DNA of 64,000 nt from the NCBI RefSeq assembly GCF_042186555.1, contig NC_133328.1, positions 58,513,431 to 58,577,430 on the forward strand, read 5' to 3'. This DNA comes from Aquarana catesbeiana (Eukaryota; Chordata; Amphibia; Anura; Ranidae). This document shows positions 33,358 through 43,707 of this stretch, one piece after another. The position numbers and the translations under genes were made by a program. The notes under the pieces were generated by a model. The model saw nothing but the letters and a program-made list of their open reading frames with translations. It was not told the DNA's origin and did not search any database. Each line of letters begins with the position of its first letter. Position 1 is the first letter of the stretch.

Positions 33358-33628
33358 GAGGCTGAAAAGCGCGAATTGTCTCTCACCAAACTTCTACTAA
33401 CATAAGGTAAACACGAGATTAGCAGGAGCCCAAAGGGTGGCGCGCTTCGTATGGAACTTCCCTTTTCTAGTGCCGTCGTACGTATTGTACGTCAACGCGT
33501 TTGATGGTCGAAAGTTCACAGTACTTTTGTGTGACCGTGTGTATGCAAGCCAAGCTTGAGCGGAGTTCCGTCAGAAAAACCATCCAAGGTTTTTTCCGAC
33601 AAATTCCGATCGTGTATACGCGGCATTA

Positions 33629-33934
33629 GTGTAGTATAGGATGACATTTCTAAGGCTGAATTTGACTTGCTTTGCGTTGCATTTATTTGCATTGCAGGTC
33701 AAACGCAGTAGTATTTCACAACATGAATACAAGTGCCTCTATGCTGGACATTCACATGGCAATTTTTAATCAGTTTTCAATCAGTTCACAGTCAATCAAG
33801 TTATTATTAGAAACTAACCACTCACAAATTCTACCATCAGAATTTGGTGTGTTTGTGAATTCAAAACTGGGCAATAAAGGCAGAGCTTCAATACAGTTTA
33901 TTGAAAGATCTTTTCCAAAAAAAGAAAAACTGCA
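33629..33934. other. Short unique segment
   Basis: Nothing recognised. Confidence 0.5.
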
Positions 33935-34330
33935 GCTATGTCTTTGAATAGAATTGGATTTTTCTGCCAGTATTGATGGTTGCTATACACAGCTGCTCCC
34001 GATTCTGTATGCTCTGGTTTTAGTAAACTCCTCCCAATAGTGTTTATGAATGGAGGCCGGCTTGGTTCACTAACATTATTGAGCGCATTGGCTGCCTGAT
34101 GGTGCTTTATTAAGCTAGATAACAGTCCACCAATCTGCCAATTATAGACGTACCATGGTAGAAAAGCAGTTAATGCAATGAATGTAAGCATAATATATGC
34201 CAATGCGCCTTCCTAATGCACTGCACCAGAGAAGGACCTTAGGGAGTTCCGCTCTCCCTGTTGGATATGTGGGATGCAGTAGCAACTGTGAAGGTGAACA
34301 GGATGCAGGTGGCCATTGCCGCCAGCAATT
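33935..34330. repeat. Copy A of a divergent tandem duplication
   Basis: About 390 bp that recur, in order, in copy B (34331-34370, 36681-36909, 37882-38020). Shared landmarks include TAAACTCCTCCCAATAGTGT-like sequence, TGATGGTGCTTTATT and AATGCACTGCACCAGAGA. Confidence 0.75.
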
Positions 34331-34807
34331 TCTTTGAACTGGATTGGATTTTCCCACGAGTATTGATTGGCAGGCCCGTCGCGACAGGACAGGCAAAACA
34401 AGCTGGCCTGGGGCCCCAGCCGCACCGCTGGCCTCCACTTCCTATAAGCTGCAGCCTGTAGTGTGGCCGAGCTCCTCTTCCTTCCCCCTGCAGTCAGCAC
34501 GGTACAGGAGATTCAGTTACCTGTTCCCGGCCGGACTGACAGGAAGTGTACAAACTGAGTGCTCACTTCCTTTCAGTCCGGCCGGCCAGGAACAGAAAAC
34601 TGAATCTCCTGCCACGCACTAAGTGGTAGGCAGGGGGGTTAAAAAGAACACGGGGGGGGGCAGTCATCAAGACCCATTTAGTAATAAAAATACGGTAGCT
34701 TGCTGACCATAATAAAAACAATTACCATAGCTTTCTTTCCATTTTCTTCTTTCTTTACCATTCCATTTTCATCTTATTGCTTCTTTTTTGAATCAGGTAA
34801 TATTTAT

Positions 34808-34908
34808 TAAAGCTTTTTGCAAAAATTTACAAAGCAGAGAAAAGACTCTACAGTACAATTTACTGTAGAGTCTTTTCTCTGCTTTGTAAATTTTTGCAAA
34901 AAGCTTTA
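34808..34908. repeat. Perfect 48-bp palindrome with a 5-bp spacer
   Basis: The left arm 34808-34855 and right arm 34861-34908 are exact inverse copies; the spacer is CAATT. The right arm ends at the TA where the Tc1 element starts. Confidence 0.97.
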
Positions 34909-34910
34909 TA

Positions 34911-36537
34911 CAGTGGGGACGGAAAGTATTCAGACCCCCTTCAATTTTTCACTCTTTGTTATATTGCAGCCATTTGCTAAAGTCATTTAAGTTCATTTTT
35001 TTCCTCATTAATGCACACACAGCACCCCATATTGACAGAAAAACACAGAATTGTTGACATTTTTGCAGATTTATTAAAAAAGAAAAACTTAAATATCACA
35101 TGGTCCTAATTATTCAGACCCTTTGCTGTGACACTCATATATTTAACTCAGGTGTTGTCCATTTCTTCTGATCATCCTTGAGATGGTTCTACACCTTCAT
35201 TTGAGTCCAGCTGTGTTTGATTATACTGATTGGACTTGATTAGGAAAGCCACACACCTATCTATATAAGACCTTACAGCTCACAGTGCATGTCAGAGCAA
35301 ATGAGAATCATGAGGTCAAAGGAACTGCCTGAAGAGCTCAGAGACATAATTGTGGCAAGGCACAGATCTGGCCAAGGTTACAAAAAAATTTCTGCTGCAC
35401 TTAAGGTTCCTAAGAGCACAGTGGCCTCCATAATCCTTAAATCGAAGACGTTTGGGGCGACCAGAACTCTTCCTAGAGCTGGCCGTCTGGCCAAACTGAG
35501 CTATCGGGGGAGAAGAGCCTTGGTGAGAGTGGTAAAGAAGAACCCAAAGATCACTGTGGCTGAGCTCCAGAGATGCAGTCGGGAGATGGGAGAAAGTCAA
35601 CCATCACTGCATCCCTCCACCAGTCGGGGCTTTATGGCAGAGTGGCCCGACAGAAGCCTTTCCTCGGTGCAAGACACATGAAAGCCTGCATGGAGTTTGC
35701 TAAAAAAACACCTGAAGGACTCCAAGATGGTGAGAAATAAGATTCTCTGGTCTGATGAGACCAAGATAGAACTTTTTGGCCTTAATTCTAAGCAGTATGT
35801 GTGGGGAAAACCAGGCCCTGCTCATCACCTGTCCAATACAGTCCCAACAGTGAAGCATGGTGGTGGCATCATCATGCTGTGGGGGTGTTTTTCAGCTGCT
35901 GGGACAGGACAACTGGCTGCAATCGAGGAAAAGATGAACGCGGCCAAGTACAGGGATATCCTGGATGAAAACCTTCCCCAGAGTGCTCAGGACCTCAGAA
36001 TGGGCCGAAGGTTTACCTTCAAACAAGACAATGACCCTAAGCACACAGCTAAAATAACGAAGGAGTGGCTTCACAACAACTCCGTGACGGTTCTTGAATG
36101 GCCCAGCCAGAGCCCTGACTTAAACCCAATTGAGCATCTCTGGAGAGACCTAAAAATGGCTGTCCACCAACATTTACCATCCAACCTGACATAACTGGAG
36201 AGGATCTGCAAGGAGGAATGACAGAGGATCCCCAAATCCAGGTGTGAAAAACTTGTTGCATCTTTCCCAAAAAGACTCATGGCTGTATTAGATCAAAAGG
36301 GTGCTTCTACTAAATACTGAGCAAAGGGTCTGAATACTTAGGATCATGTGAGATTTCAGTTTTTCTTTTTTAACAAATTTGCAAAAATGTCAACAATTCT
36401 GTGTTTTTCTGTCAATATGGGGTGCTGTGTGTACATTAATGAGGAAAAAAAATGAACTTAAATGATTTTAGCAAATGGCTGCAATATAACAAAGAGTAAA
36501 AAATTTAAGGGGGTCTGAATACTTTCCGTCCCCACTG
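34911..36537 (+). mobile_element. Tc1-like transposon, 1627 bp, long inverted ends
   Basis: CAGTGGGGACGGAAAGTATT at both ends, between TA dinucleotides. The inverted repeats are about 217 bp (34911-35127 and 36320-36537) and differ at about 11 positions by hand count. This terminus is one I associate with a Tc1 family widespread in fish and frogs. Confidence 0.95.
35289..36320 (+). pseudogene. Tc1-type transposase, catalytic triad kept, frame broken
   Basis: ATG 35289 starts MSEQMRIMRSKELPEEL; the first domain has GYKKISAALKVPKSTVASII (helix-turn-helix) and GRLAKLSYRGRR. The frame is lost near 35590, where about 10 bases seem missing compared with the family, and picks up from about 35640 in the frame of KKHLKDSKMVRNKI. 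LWSDETK, KQDNDPKHTA and NPIEHLW keep Asp, Asp and Glu. Stops TAA at 36192-36194 and TGA near 36218 precede LMAVLDQKGASTKY and TGA 36318-36320. Few lesions, so a fairly young copy. Confidence 0.94.
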
Positions 36538-36909
36538 TATAAAGTGTTGGTGAACTTAAACTGTATCGCTATGCTGTGATTTCTGTAGGCTTTGCGTGCG
36601 TGCGCAGGGGGGGGGGGGGGGGTTGGGGGGCCTCCATGTCCATTTTGCTTGGGGCCCCCAAATTCCTTCAAACGGCCCTGTTGATTGTTTATCATGCAAA
36701 TTTGCTTCTGATTCTGTCTGCTCCAGTTTTAGGAAACTCCTCCTGGTAGTGTTTGTGAATAAAGGGGTCTGAGGATCGGATCAATGACATTATCAAGAGC
36801 AACAGCTGTCTGATGGTGCTTTATTCAGTACTGATTATCAATGGCACTGGGTAGATAAGAGTCCACCAATTGACTGTTTTTAGATGTACTGTGGTATAAA
36901 ACTGATTAA

Positions 36910-37881
36910 CTCCATCCCACCTGCCCTGGCATCACTTTAACTGAGCTTGTACATGGGGAGGGGGTCCTGCCTAATCAGGTGACCGTGATATTTGGCTGTC
37001 ACAGTGGTCACATGATTGGGAGTCGGTCCCATCAGTTCCTGATTATTAGTACAGACTAAAGGCTGACTTTAACAGCTCGGTCTCTGTGCTGGGAGCACGC
37101 TCGCTCTCAGCACAGAAACCTCTGCCAATGCCGGGACAAGGTCATCTAGAGCCTAGGGCGAACATGCTAAATTGCACCTCTCCCCCCAAGATGTATTAGC
37201 ATTATGTGTCAGCAAAAATACCCTCCCCCCTCAAAAAAAAATAAAAATAAAATTGAGCACTAATCTTCATGCTCACCCTCTAAGCATAAATCCCCCCTTC
37301 TCCCAGTACAAATCCACCCCCTACTGAAATCCCCCTTCCTAGCACAAATCTTTGCCCCCGTCACCCCCCCTCCAAAACGAGCCCCCCTTCTAGCACAAAT
37401 CCTCTACCCTTCAAATTTCCCCACCTAGCACAAATCCCCCCCCCCACACACACACACACACACATTTCCCCTCCTAGCCCAAATATCCCCCCCAATCATC
37501 CCTACTAGCACAAGTCCCCCTGCCCCCCCCCCAAAAAAAAATTCCCCTTTACCACATTACTCTGATAGCAGAAACCCCCCGAATCCCCCTCCTAGCAAAA
37601 ATCCTCTTCCCCCATACCCCCTCCCAACACAAATCCCACCCCAAAATCACCATTCCTAGCACACCTCCTCAAATTTTCCCTCCTAGAACAATGCTGCCCC
37701 CCCAAATTCCCCTTCTCAACACAAATTCCCCCCCCCCAATCTCCTTGTTGTGCCCCCCCCCACCTTACATGATACCACAGTGCCCAGGGCAGCCGCCCTT
37801 CCCTTGTCCTGGCCCTATCCTCTGCCACTCATAAACGTAGCCCGACCTCTTTGCCGCCACACATACATGGACAGCAGGAGA
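36910..37881. mobile_element. TTAA-flanked insertion with a C-rich interior
   Basis: TTAA at 36906-36909 and 37882-37885 interrupts copy B of the tandem duplication, and copy A supplies the uninterrupted sequence. Terminal inverted repeats are not clear, so the mechanism is uncertain. Confidence 0.5.
37225..37760. repeat. C-rich imperfect repeat with CTAGCACAAATC motifs
   Basis: CCTAGCACAAATCCCCC-type units recur irregularly, about every 35-60 bp, with a CA microsatellite near 37446-37465. Confidence 0.7.
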
Positions 37882-38020
37882 TTAATGCAATGCATGTTAA
37901 CACATGACATAATGTGCATCAAAGCACAGCATAATGCACTGCACCAGAGACAGGCCCTAGGGAGCCCCACTCTCTCAGTTGGACATGTAGGATGCAGTAG
38001 CAAAAACACATGAAGGTGAA

Positions 38021-38750
38021 TGAGAACACTAAAATCTTCAAGGTGACTGAGATCAGAATAAGGCACTATGACAGTGAGATCTTACTGCCGGAATGGCTGA
38101 ATCCGGAGGGAGAAGGGGGTTGGGGGGGCAAGTATTAGGCTGGTAGACTATGGCTCCTTCGCAATGTTCATGCCAGCTTAAATTTTAATCAGGAATTTTC
38201 ATTAGACATCACTAAAAAAAGAGACGTCTCAGCAGCCGATTGCATGTTACAGTAAGCTGACTCATAGTATAATAAAGCAGCACTTCTTACCCAATGAAAA
38301 AATACCTTAGTTACTGAGAATCTATCCATCCCGGCAACCAGTAATCACGGCATATAAATATGATGATTCCGATACCTTAAATGTCATCAGATTAAAGAGA
38401 CTATATGATAAGGTAAGCACTATTCCAGGAAGAGCACAATAGGATGTAAAATCGCTGGAAATGTCTCTTCATTTAACATTTTGTCGCAGTCACGGAAGGG
38501 GTGTTCAGCTTGACATTTCCCACTCTTTGGCAGGTCCAATTATATCATTTAATTGTGCACACCGACTCCAACATTACGTGAAATGATCTGCGCTATGTGT
38601 TTATGAGAATAAGTACAGTCATAGGAGAGGAATAGGATTCAAGGATAGGATTTGAAAAGAAGCGGTAGAAGGGGATATGAGGGACCAGAAGTATTAAAGG
38701 GAAAGAGTAGAACATTTTGGTAAGCATTATTTTTTGGAATGTGTACCTTA
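38021..38750. other. Unique intergenic DNA
   Basis: No gene or repeat ends recognised; balanced composition unlike the MITEs. Confidence 0.5.
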
Positions 38751-38803
38751 GGTCTATGTAGTGTTGCCACGTCATCCCTTTGAGCCCAAACACGTATAAA
38801 TTA

Positions 38804-39805
38804 GACCCCATACACACTATTAGATTTTCTGCAGATTTTTGTCTTCAGATTTACCAAAACCATATAATATGAGGTCAAACCTTAAAGGGGTTGTAAAAGT
38901 TTGTTTTGCATTAAGGTGAAAAAACACCTGGCAGCCCCCCCGTTTTACTTACCTGAACACCTTCATTCAGTCGGCGGGGACGTGCTGTCTCTCTCTCCAC
39001 GGGCTCCTGGCTCTTGATTGGATAGATTGATAGCAGCGCAGCCATTGGCTCCCGCTGCTGTCAATCAAATCCAATGACACGGCACCGGGGGGCGGGGCAG
39101 AGTCCTGCATTCGGCCTCTATGGACCTGCAAGGTAATCCCCCAGGAGAGCGCTTCTCACAGGGGGTTATCTGATGTGGGGAGGAGCCGTGAGAGCCGCCG
39201 AGGGACCCCAGAAGAGCAGGTTCGGGGCCACTCTGTGCAAAATGAGCTGCACAGTGGAGATAAGTATGATATGTTTGTTATTTTAAAAAAAAAATAAAAA
39301 AATTACCCTTACAATCAGTTTAAGAGTTTCAATTTGTATACAATCAGGCAGGCCCTTGCACTTCATGGTTTTGGTGAATCTGAAGACAAAAATCTGCAGA
39401 AAATCTAATAGTGTGTGCTGGGTCTAAAGACCAATCTGAAGATAATCTTTGTCCGATGAACGATCTGCCGATCGTTAGTATGCTGCTTTTGACAGCCGAT
39501 TACGAATTTTCAGCAGATAAAAACTGGATCTGCAGGCTTGAAATTTTTTGTCTGATGTGACCACAACGTAAGATTTTCTTTCAATAGTACGGTTTTCTGC
39601 CAAAAAAATCTGAAGAGCAAGACTAGGCATGCTCAGAAATGAAAGAACACACACAAAACAATTCAACACATTACGTCACTTCTGACGAATTCTGTCGTCA
39701 GAAAATTTTGTGATGGTGAGTATCCTCTTCACTTTTGATTTGAGACTAGTACCAAACAAAAAACTGACGAAAATTCTTCCAATATTCTGACCGTGTGTAC
39801 AAGGC
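38804..39805. mobile_element. Harbinger-type insertion, itself composite
   Basis: Flanked by TTA (38801-38803 and 39806-39808). The outer ends are GACCCCATACACACTATTAG and GCCTTGTACACACGGTC (from the right). A sub-unit 38804-39424 has its own inverted ends of about 58 bp, containing TCTGCAGATTTTTGTCTTCA. Confidence 0.75.
38886..39318. mobile_element. TTAA-flanked MITE, 433 bp
   Basis: TTAA at 38882-38885 and 39319-39322. Ends AGGGGTTGTAAAAG and ACTGATTGTAAGGG (from the right). It is related to 52412-52882. It lies inside the Harbinger-type insertion, so it is the youngest layer here. Confidence 0.8.
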
Positions 39806-40306
39806 TTAACACAGGTTCTGTGGCTGATTAAGGGATTAGTAAACTCACTTAGTGCCTTACCTGCATTAAATTGGCCTCAGAACCTGCGTAATTAATATGT
39901 GCTCGGGTTTAAAGGGATAAGGTGACAACCCTAGGTCTATGGCACACTTGCAATCCTGTTGCTGGCGAGTTGATGCTTAAAAGCACCGAGAAAATACTCA
40001 CTTGCTACATAGCATTGCTCTTGCACTGCCTGGATGAGCGAGGCGGCACTGCCAGCATCATAGGATGGCACCCAGCAGCAACAGAGTGATGACCTCCCTC
40101 ATCCAACCAGCAGAGGGAGCGATGCATAGAAGAAGTACTAGTAGCATAGTAGTAGAAGAGTATTTCTCTATCATGTATGCCATTCATGCATGGCTAAGCT
40201 GTAACCTGGCCATACAGTAGTAGATTTTCAATTGAACATTAGTATGAAAAATCTCAATGCATTTGATGACTTGACAAATGTTGTTCAAAATTTTGTTTAC
40301 TTTTGA

Positions 40307-40848
40307 AGTGGAAGTAAAGTCAGGATTATTCACCTCTACTCCAATGGTACGATGCCCATGGGATTCTTCACCAGTGCTAGCTTCATACTGGTGTCACGTC
40401 ACATTCGGCTACCCAACACATTTTTGCTATGCGCATGCGTGACGCCGTCATATGCGTTCCAACACTGTTGTAAGACCACTTTGCCACAGGGCCGCTCGCC
40501 ACGCTTCGGGCATGGCCTCGCTTCGCTCAGCATAATTATAATCTAACTCTATGTCCACTTGGATGGTGGGGCTTGAACCTGGACTCAGGGGTGTGGCCAC
40601 AAAATTCTGCGCAAGCGCAGATCGCCACAGTGTTGGAACGCATATGGCAGCGTCGCGCATGCGCAGTCCAGCAGGTAGCCAAATGTGATGGGTCGCCATA
40701 TGTGACGCTACACTGGCACCATGCCGGAAATGTAAACTGAGCTGCACATTCTGCTGAATACTGCGAGCAGGCAGGTAAATTTATTTTGTTATCTGCAGTA
40801 AAGAGCCTGCCTGTTTGTTGTTTCCTTTTTTGATAACTTTAGTTCCAC
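40307..40848. mobile_element. TTAA-type fold-back MITE, 542 bp
   Basis: AGTGGAAGTAAAGTCAGG and AGTGGAACTAAAGTTATC (from the right), flanks TTGA and TTAA. The inside has a second long inverted block: TATGCGTTCCAACACTGT at about 40452 and its inverse near 40630. Confidence 0.75.
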
Positions 40849-41008
40849 TTTAACATTAAACTTTAATGAATGGACTTTCCCTAATAAACACCAAATAGAT
40901 TTCGTACACATTTTATTTTGAATTCTTCAAAACTTCAGTTGATCATGAAATAGCAGATTCACCCAGAATGAAAAGGGGGGGCACAATATGTGTCCACTTT
41001 CTTGAGGT

Positions 41009-41513
41009 TGTAGCCTCCCCACCACAGTTGGGTCATTTAGGTTAGCAGCATTAAAGTTATAGGTAGTTTAGGGCGGCTGCCCCTTTTAAGGAAGTTGAGC
41101 TGAGGTATCTGGGAGGAACCAATCAGAGCGCAGGGAAAATGCTGGAATGTGGGGATAGGCTATAAAAAGGTTAGCAGGAGGAGGTGCTTTTCCTCTTTCC
41201 CACTGGACCAAGTAAGAAGATTGAAGCTCCCTCCCTCCCGCCTCAGTCGCAAACACCTGTTATGTGGTAGGGTCACCCCGGATTCTGGGGGGGGACTGTT
41301 GTTTATATTTAAATTCTGCTACTGCTCGAGTTCTAATAACTCAACAGATAGAAATCTGGATTTATGAAGTTATGATATAATAAGAGTTATGAAATATTAC
41401 ATTGTTTAAAACCAATAAAGGTGTCACGGACAATTTTTTGCCAAGAAAAGGATGTTTGTGTTATTAGTTAAATTGTATCTGGGGAAAGTTGTTGTGGGTG
41501 GGTGTGGCCTACA
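41009..41513 (+). promoter_or_regulatory. LTR-like segment with CCAAT, TATA and polyadenylation signals
   Basis: CCAAT at about 41119, TATAAAAA at about 41161 and AATAAA at about 41415 have the order and spacing of U3-R in an LTR. TGTAG at 41009 and CTACA ending at 41513 could be the inverted ends, and a purine run (AAAAGGGGGGG, about 40970-40981) lies upstream. No target duplication is found, so a solo LTR is only a candidate. Confidence 0.4.
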
Positions 41514-41628
41514 ATCTCATATAATTTTTCAAACTTTAGAGCAGAGCTCTTTTTCTACCTGTGGCGCAACTGTCAAAATTTTTACTACCTGAATATATTT
41601 CTAGGAAATTCTTCAATAAGATGAATAA

Positions 41629-41930
41629 GGGCTGGTTCACACTGGTGCGATATCAGAGATCGGATGTCATTTCAGCCGTAAAGATCGTATGGCTGAATTC
41701 GCATCAAACTCGCACGGGACCCTTTTTGTTCACACCCATGCAATCCGATTCCTGTCCGAGTTTGCAGATCGCACTGCGATATGCGAACTGATTTTGGCGT
41801 GTCATTAACTTTTACCTGACACTCCCAGCAGTTCGCATAGGGCAGTGTGAACTGCCCCTGGGAAACATGCGTTGCGGGAACCCGCAGTGGATTCGCAGGA
41901 TTCCCGCATCACAGCAGTGTGTACCGGCCC
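41629..41930. mobile_element. TTCACAC-ended MITE, 302 bp
   Basis: GGGCTGGTTCACACTGGTG and GGGCCGGTACACACTGCTG (from the right), flanked by TAA on both sides (41626-41628, 41931-41933). Confidence 0.85.
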
Positions 41931-41970
41931 TAATACAGTATCCTGTTTTTCACTCTATTAAATTCCTTAA

Positions 41971-42226
41971 GGCTGGGTTCACACCTATGCTAATTGGAAG
42001 CGGGTTTTCACCACATTCAATTCGCATAGCAGATGAATGTGACCGGCTCTCTATGGAGCCGGTTCACATGTCTCCGGGGCGGCTGCGGAGTGCACTGTGC
42101 GTCTTTGCCTCCATTTCAGGGCCGAATTCAGGCAAAGATTCTGCCTGGATTAGTTCCTGAAAACGGAGAACGGGGACGGACAGCGTTGCTGTGCGATCCA
42201 CGCCCGGTTTAGTTGTGAACCGAGCC
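41971..42226. mobile_element. TTCACAC-ended MITE, 256 bp
   Basis: GGCTGGGTTCACACC and GGCTCGGTTCACAAC (from the right), flanked by TTAA on both sides; whether the duplication is TAA, TTA or TTAA cannot be told. Confidence 0.8.
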
Positions 42227-42230
42227 TTAA

Positions 42231-42825
42231 GGAATAAAGAAATCATTTTCTCCTACCAGTGTTAACAGTAAATTGGCTAAAACATCAAACTTCATCTGTC
42301 ATAGCTATAATGAAATCTCTCATTGGGGGTCCCAGGCAGCAGTCAAGCCCTGGTAGAGCGTGAACCGTGCCCCACTCCACCCAGAACGAGTAATCCTTTT
42401 CGGGTGGATTTGCTTTCTTGACTACATGAATCTGTTAATCATGTTCAGCTGTGGCAGTAGATAAACCTCTCTAATTACTTGCAGAGAAAGAGCTGAGGTT
42501 GCTAGGAGCACAATCAATGCATTGCAGCTACTGAAACTGCTGACACGCCATCAAAGAATGACAGCTAAAACAGTCTGTAACAATCCATCGGGCGATGTTA
42601 CCGGGGTCACCTTTTCCGGGATGTTTCATGACAGCAAGAGATTGATGTTGTCCACGAACTTCTTTTTTTAAGAATATTTCTTTTGTTCTTTCAGTTGCAT
42701 ACTGTGCTGTTTATAACTACCCTTCTTATTAAATCTTTTTGTATCTATAGCAGCCCTGTACTTACTGTAAGGCACATGTGAGGCAGCCTACGTGGGTAAA
42801 AGTGGTGCATAAGCAGAAGTTACCC
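42231..42825. other. Unique intergenic DNA
   Basis: No gene seen. Confidence 0.5.
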
Positions 42826-42828
42826 GTA

Positions 42829-43225
42829 TGCTGCGTACACACAATATCAGAATTTCCATCAGAAAAAATATGGATAGTTTTTCCGACGGAATTCCGCTCA
42901 AGCTTGCCTTGCATACACACGGTCACACAAAAGTTCTCTGAACTTTCGGCCGTCAAGAACGCGGTGACGTACAACACTACTACGAGCCGAGGAAATGAAG
43001 TTCAATGCTTCCAAGCATGCGTCAAATTGTTTCCAAGCATGCATGATTTTTTGCTGAATTGCATTTTCAGATAGGAACTTTTCTCGACCGAAAAATCTCC
43101 CAATCTTTTGCTGGCTGGAATTCCGCCAGCAAAAGACCGATGGAGCATACACACGGCCGCATTTTCCGACAAAAAGCTCTCGTTGGAGTTTTGCTGGCGG
43201 CATTTCCGATCGTGTGTACGCGGCA
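42829..43225. mobile_element. Harbinger MITE, deletion derivative of the 29395-33625 element
   Basis: Ends TGCTGCGTACACAC and TGCCGCGTACACACGATCGG (from the right). About 110-140 bp inside each end match the two ends of the large element, in inverted orientation (for example AAGCTTGCCTTGCATACACA against AAGCTTGGCTTGCATACACA). The right flank is TTA, the left GTA. Confidence 0.9.
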
Positions 43226-43707
43226 TTAGTGAAAATGGTTCATCATAGAGAATCAGTAGATCAGGGGATATAGACAGCTGAAGTTTAGTAGAAACCTCCA
43301 ACTAGTTAAAATCAACCTCCCACTTACCTCCCAGTCCTTCCTATATATGCTTATTATATTAAATCCCACATTTTTTAATAGTTCCCCCTGGATGCATAAA
43401 GAAAATCAGCTCTGACTACTATACTCACCTTCAATATGGAGCTGTCAGCTGCAGTACTTGGTCTTCACCACAAGATGTCCTCAGTCATCCAGGTTGAATG
43501 ATACTCGGCTCTACAGCTCACAAGACCTTTGCGTGAATATCAAATTGTGAATATAAGAACAAATAGAAGAATAATTAATGTGGCATTCTTAGTGTATTTG
43601 ACGCCAATGGCTTTTTTAATAAAACAAAATATTTTTTAATAATAATAATGAAATTAAATGTATATTAATAATAATATCCAGAAAATGAAACTATAGCTTT
43701 ACTTTAA
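43226..43707. other. Intergenic DNA with a worn repeat
   Basis: ACAAGATGTCCTCAGTC near 43472 recalls ACTAGATGTCCTTAGTC near 50891, so an unnamed family has copies here and at about 50820-51180. Confidence 0.45.

Larger units (their letters stand above)
29395..33625. mobile_element. PIF/Harbinger DNA transposon, 4231 bp, two-gene structure
   Basis: Inverted ends TGCTGCGTACACACGATCGG and TGCCGCGTATACACGATCGG (from the right), flanked by TTA on both sides (29392-29394, 33626-33628), the 3-bp TWA duplication of this superfamily. Inside lie a Myb/SANT-like gene on the plus strand and the Harbinger transposase on the minus strand, converging on a fold-back at 31078-31333. Known PIF/Harbinger elements need both proteins, the Myb-like one helping the transposase enter the nucleus and bind the ends. 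Both genes here carry stops, so this copy is probably dead. Confidence 0.92.
34371..36680. mobile_element. hAT-like element carrying a palindrome and a Tc1
   Basis: CAGGCCCGTCGCGACAGG at the left and CAGGGCCGTTTGAAGG read from the right, flanked by TTGATTGG (34363-34370) and TTGATTGT (36681-36688). Without the later inserts it is under 700 bp and non-coding. A G-run (36607-36622) lies near the right end. Confidence 0.65.
34331..38020. repeat. Copy B of the tandem duplication, split by two insertions
   Basis: The host pieces are 34331-34370, 36681-36909 and 37882-38020. Joined, they follow copy A. The breaks coincide with a hAT-like element with its duplication and with a TTAA-flanked element. 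Confidence 0.7.
38759..39933. mobile_element. hAT-like MITE split by nested insertions
   Basis: TAGTGTTGCCACGTCATCCC at the left and TAGGGTTGTCACCTTATCCC from the right, with a perfect 8-bp duplication GGTCTATG (38751-38758, 39934-39941). It is the same family as 46315-46484, which shows the uninterrupted form. Confidence 0.9.

Noticed and set aside
37220..37830. Gly-rich minus-strand frame at 37592-37828
   Set aside because: Produced by the C-rich imperfect repeat. No conserved motif.
40560..40600. Minus-strand B-box-like GGTTCAAGCCC, hinting at a tRNA-derived SINE
   Set aside because: No A box at the proper distance and no tRNA fold. The site lies inside a fold-back MITE.
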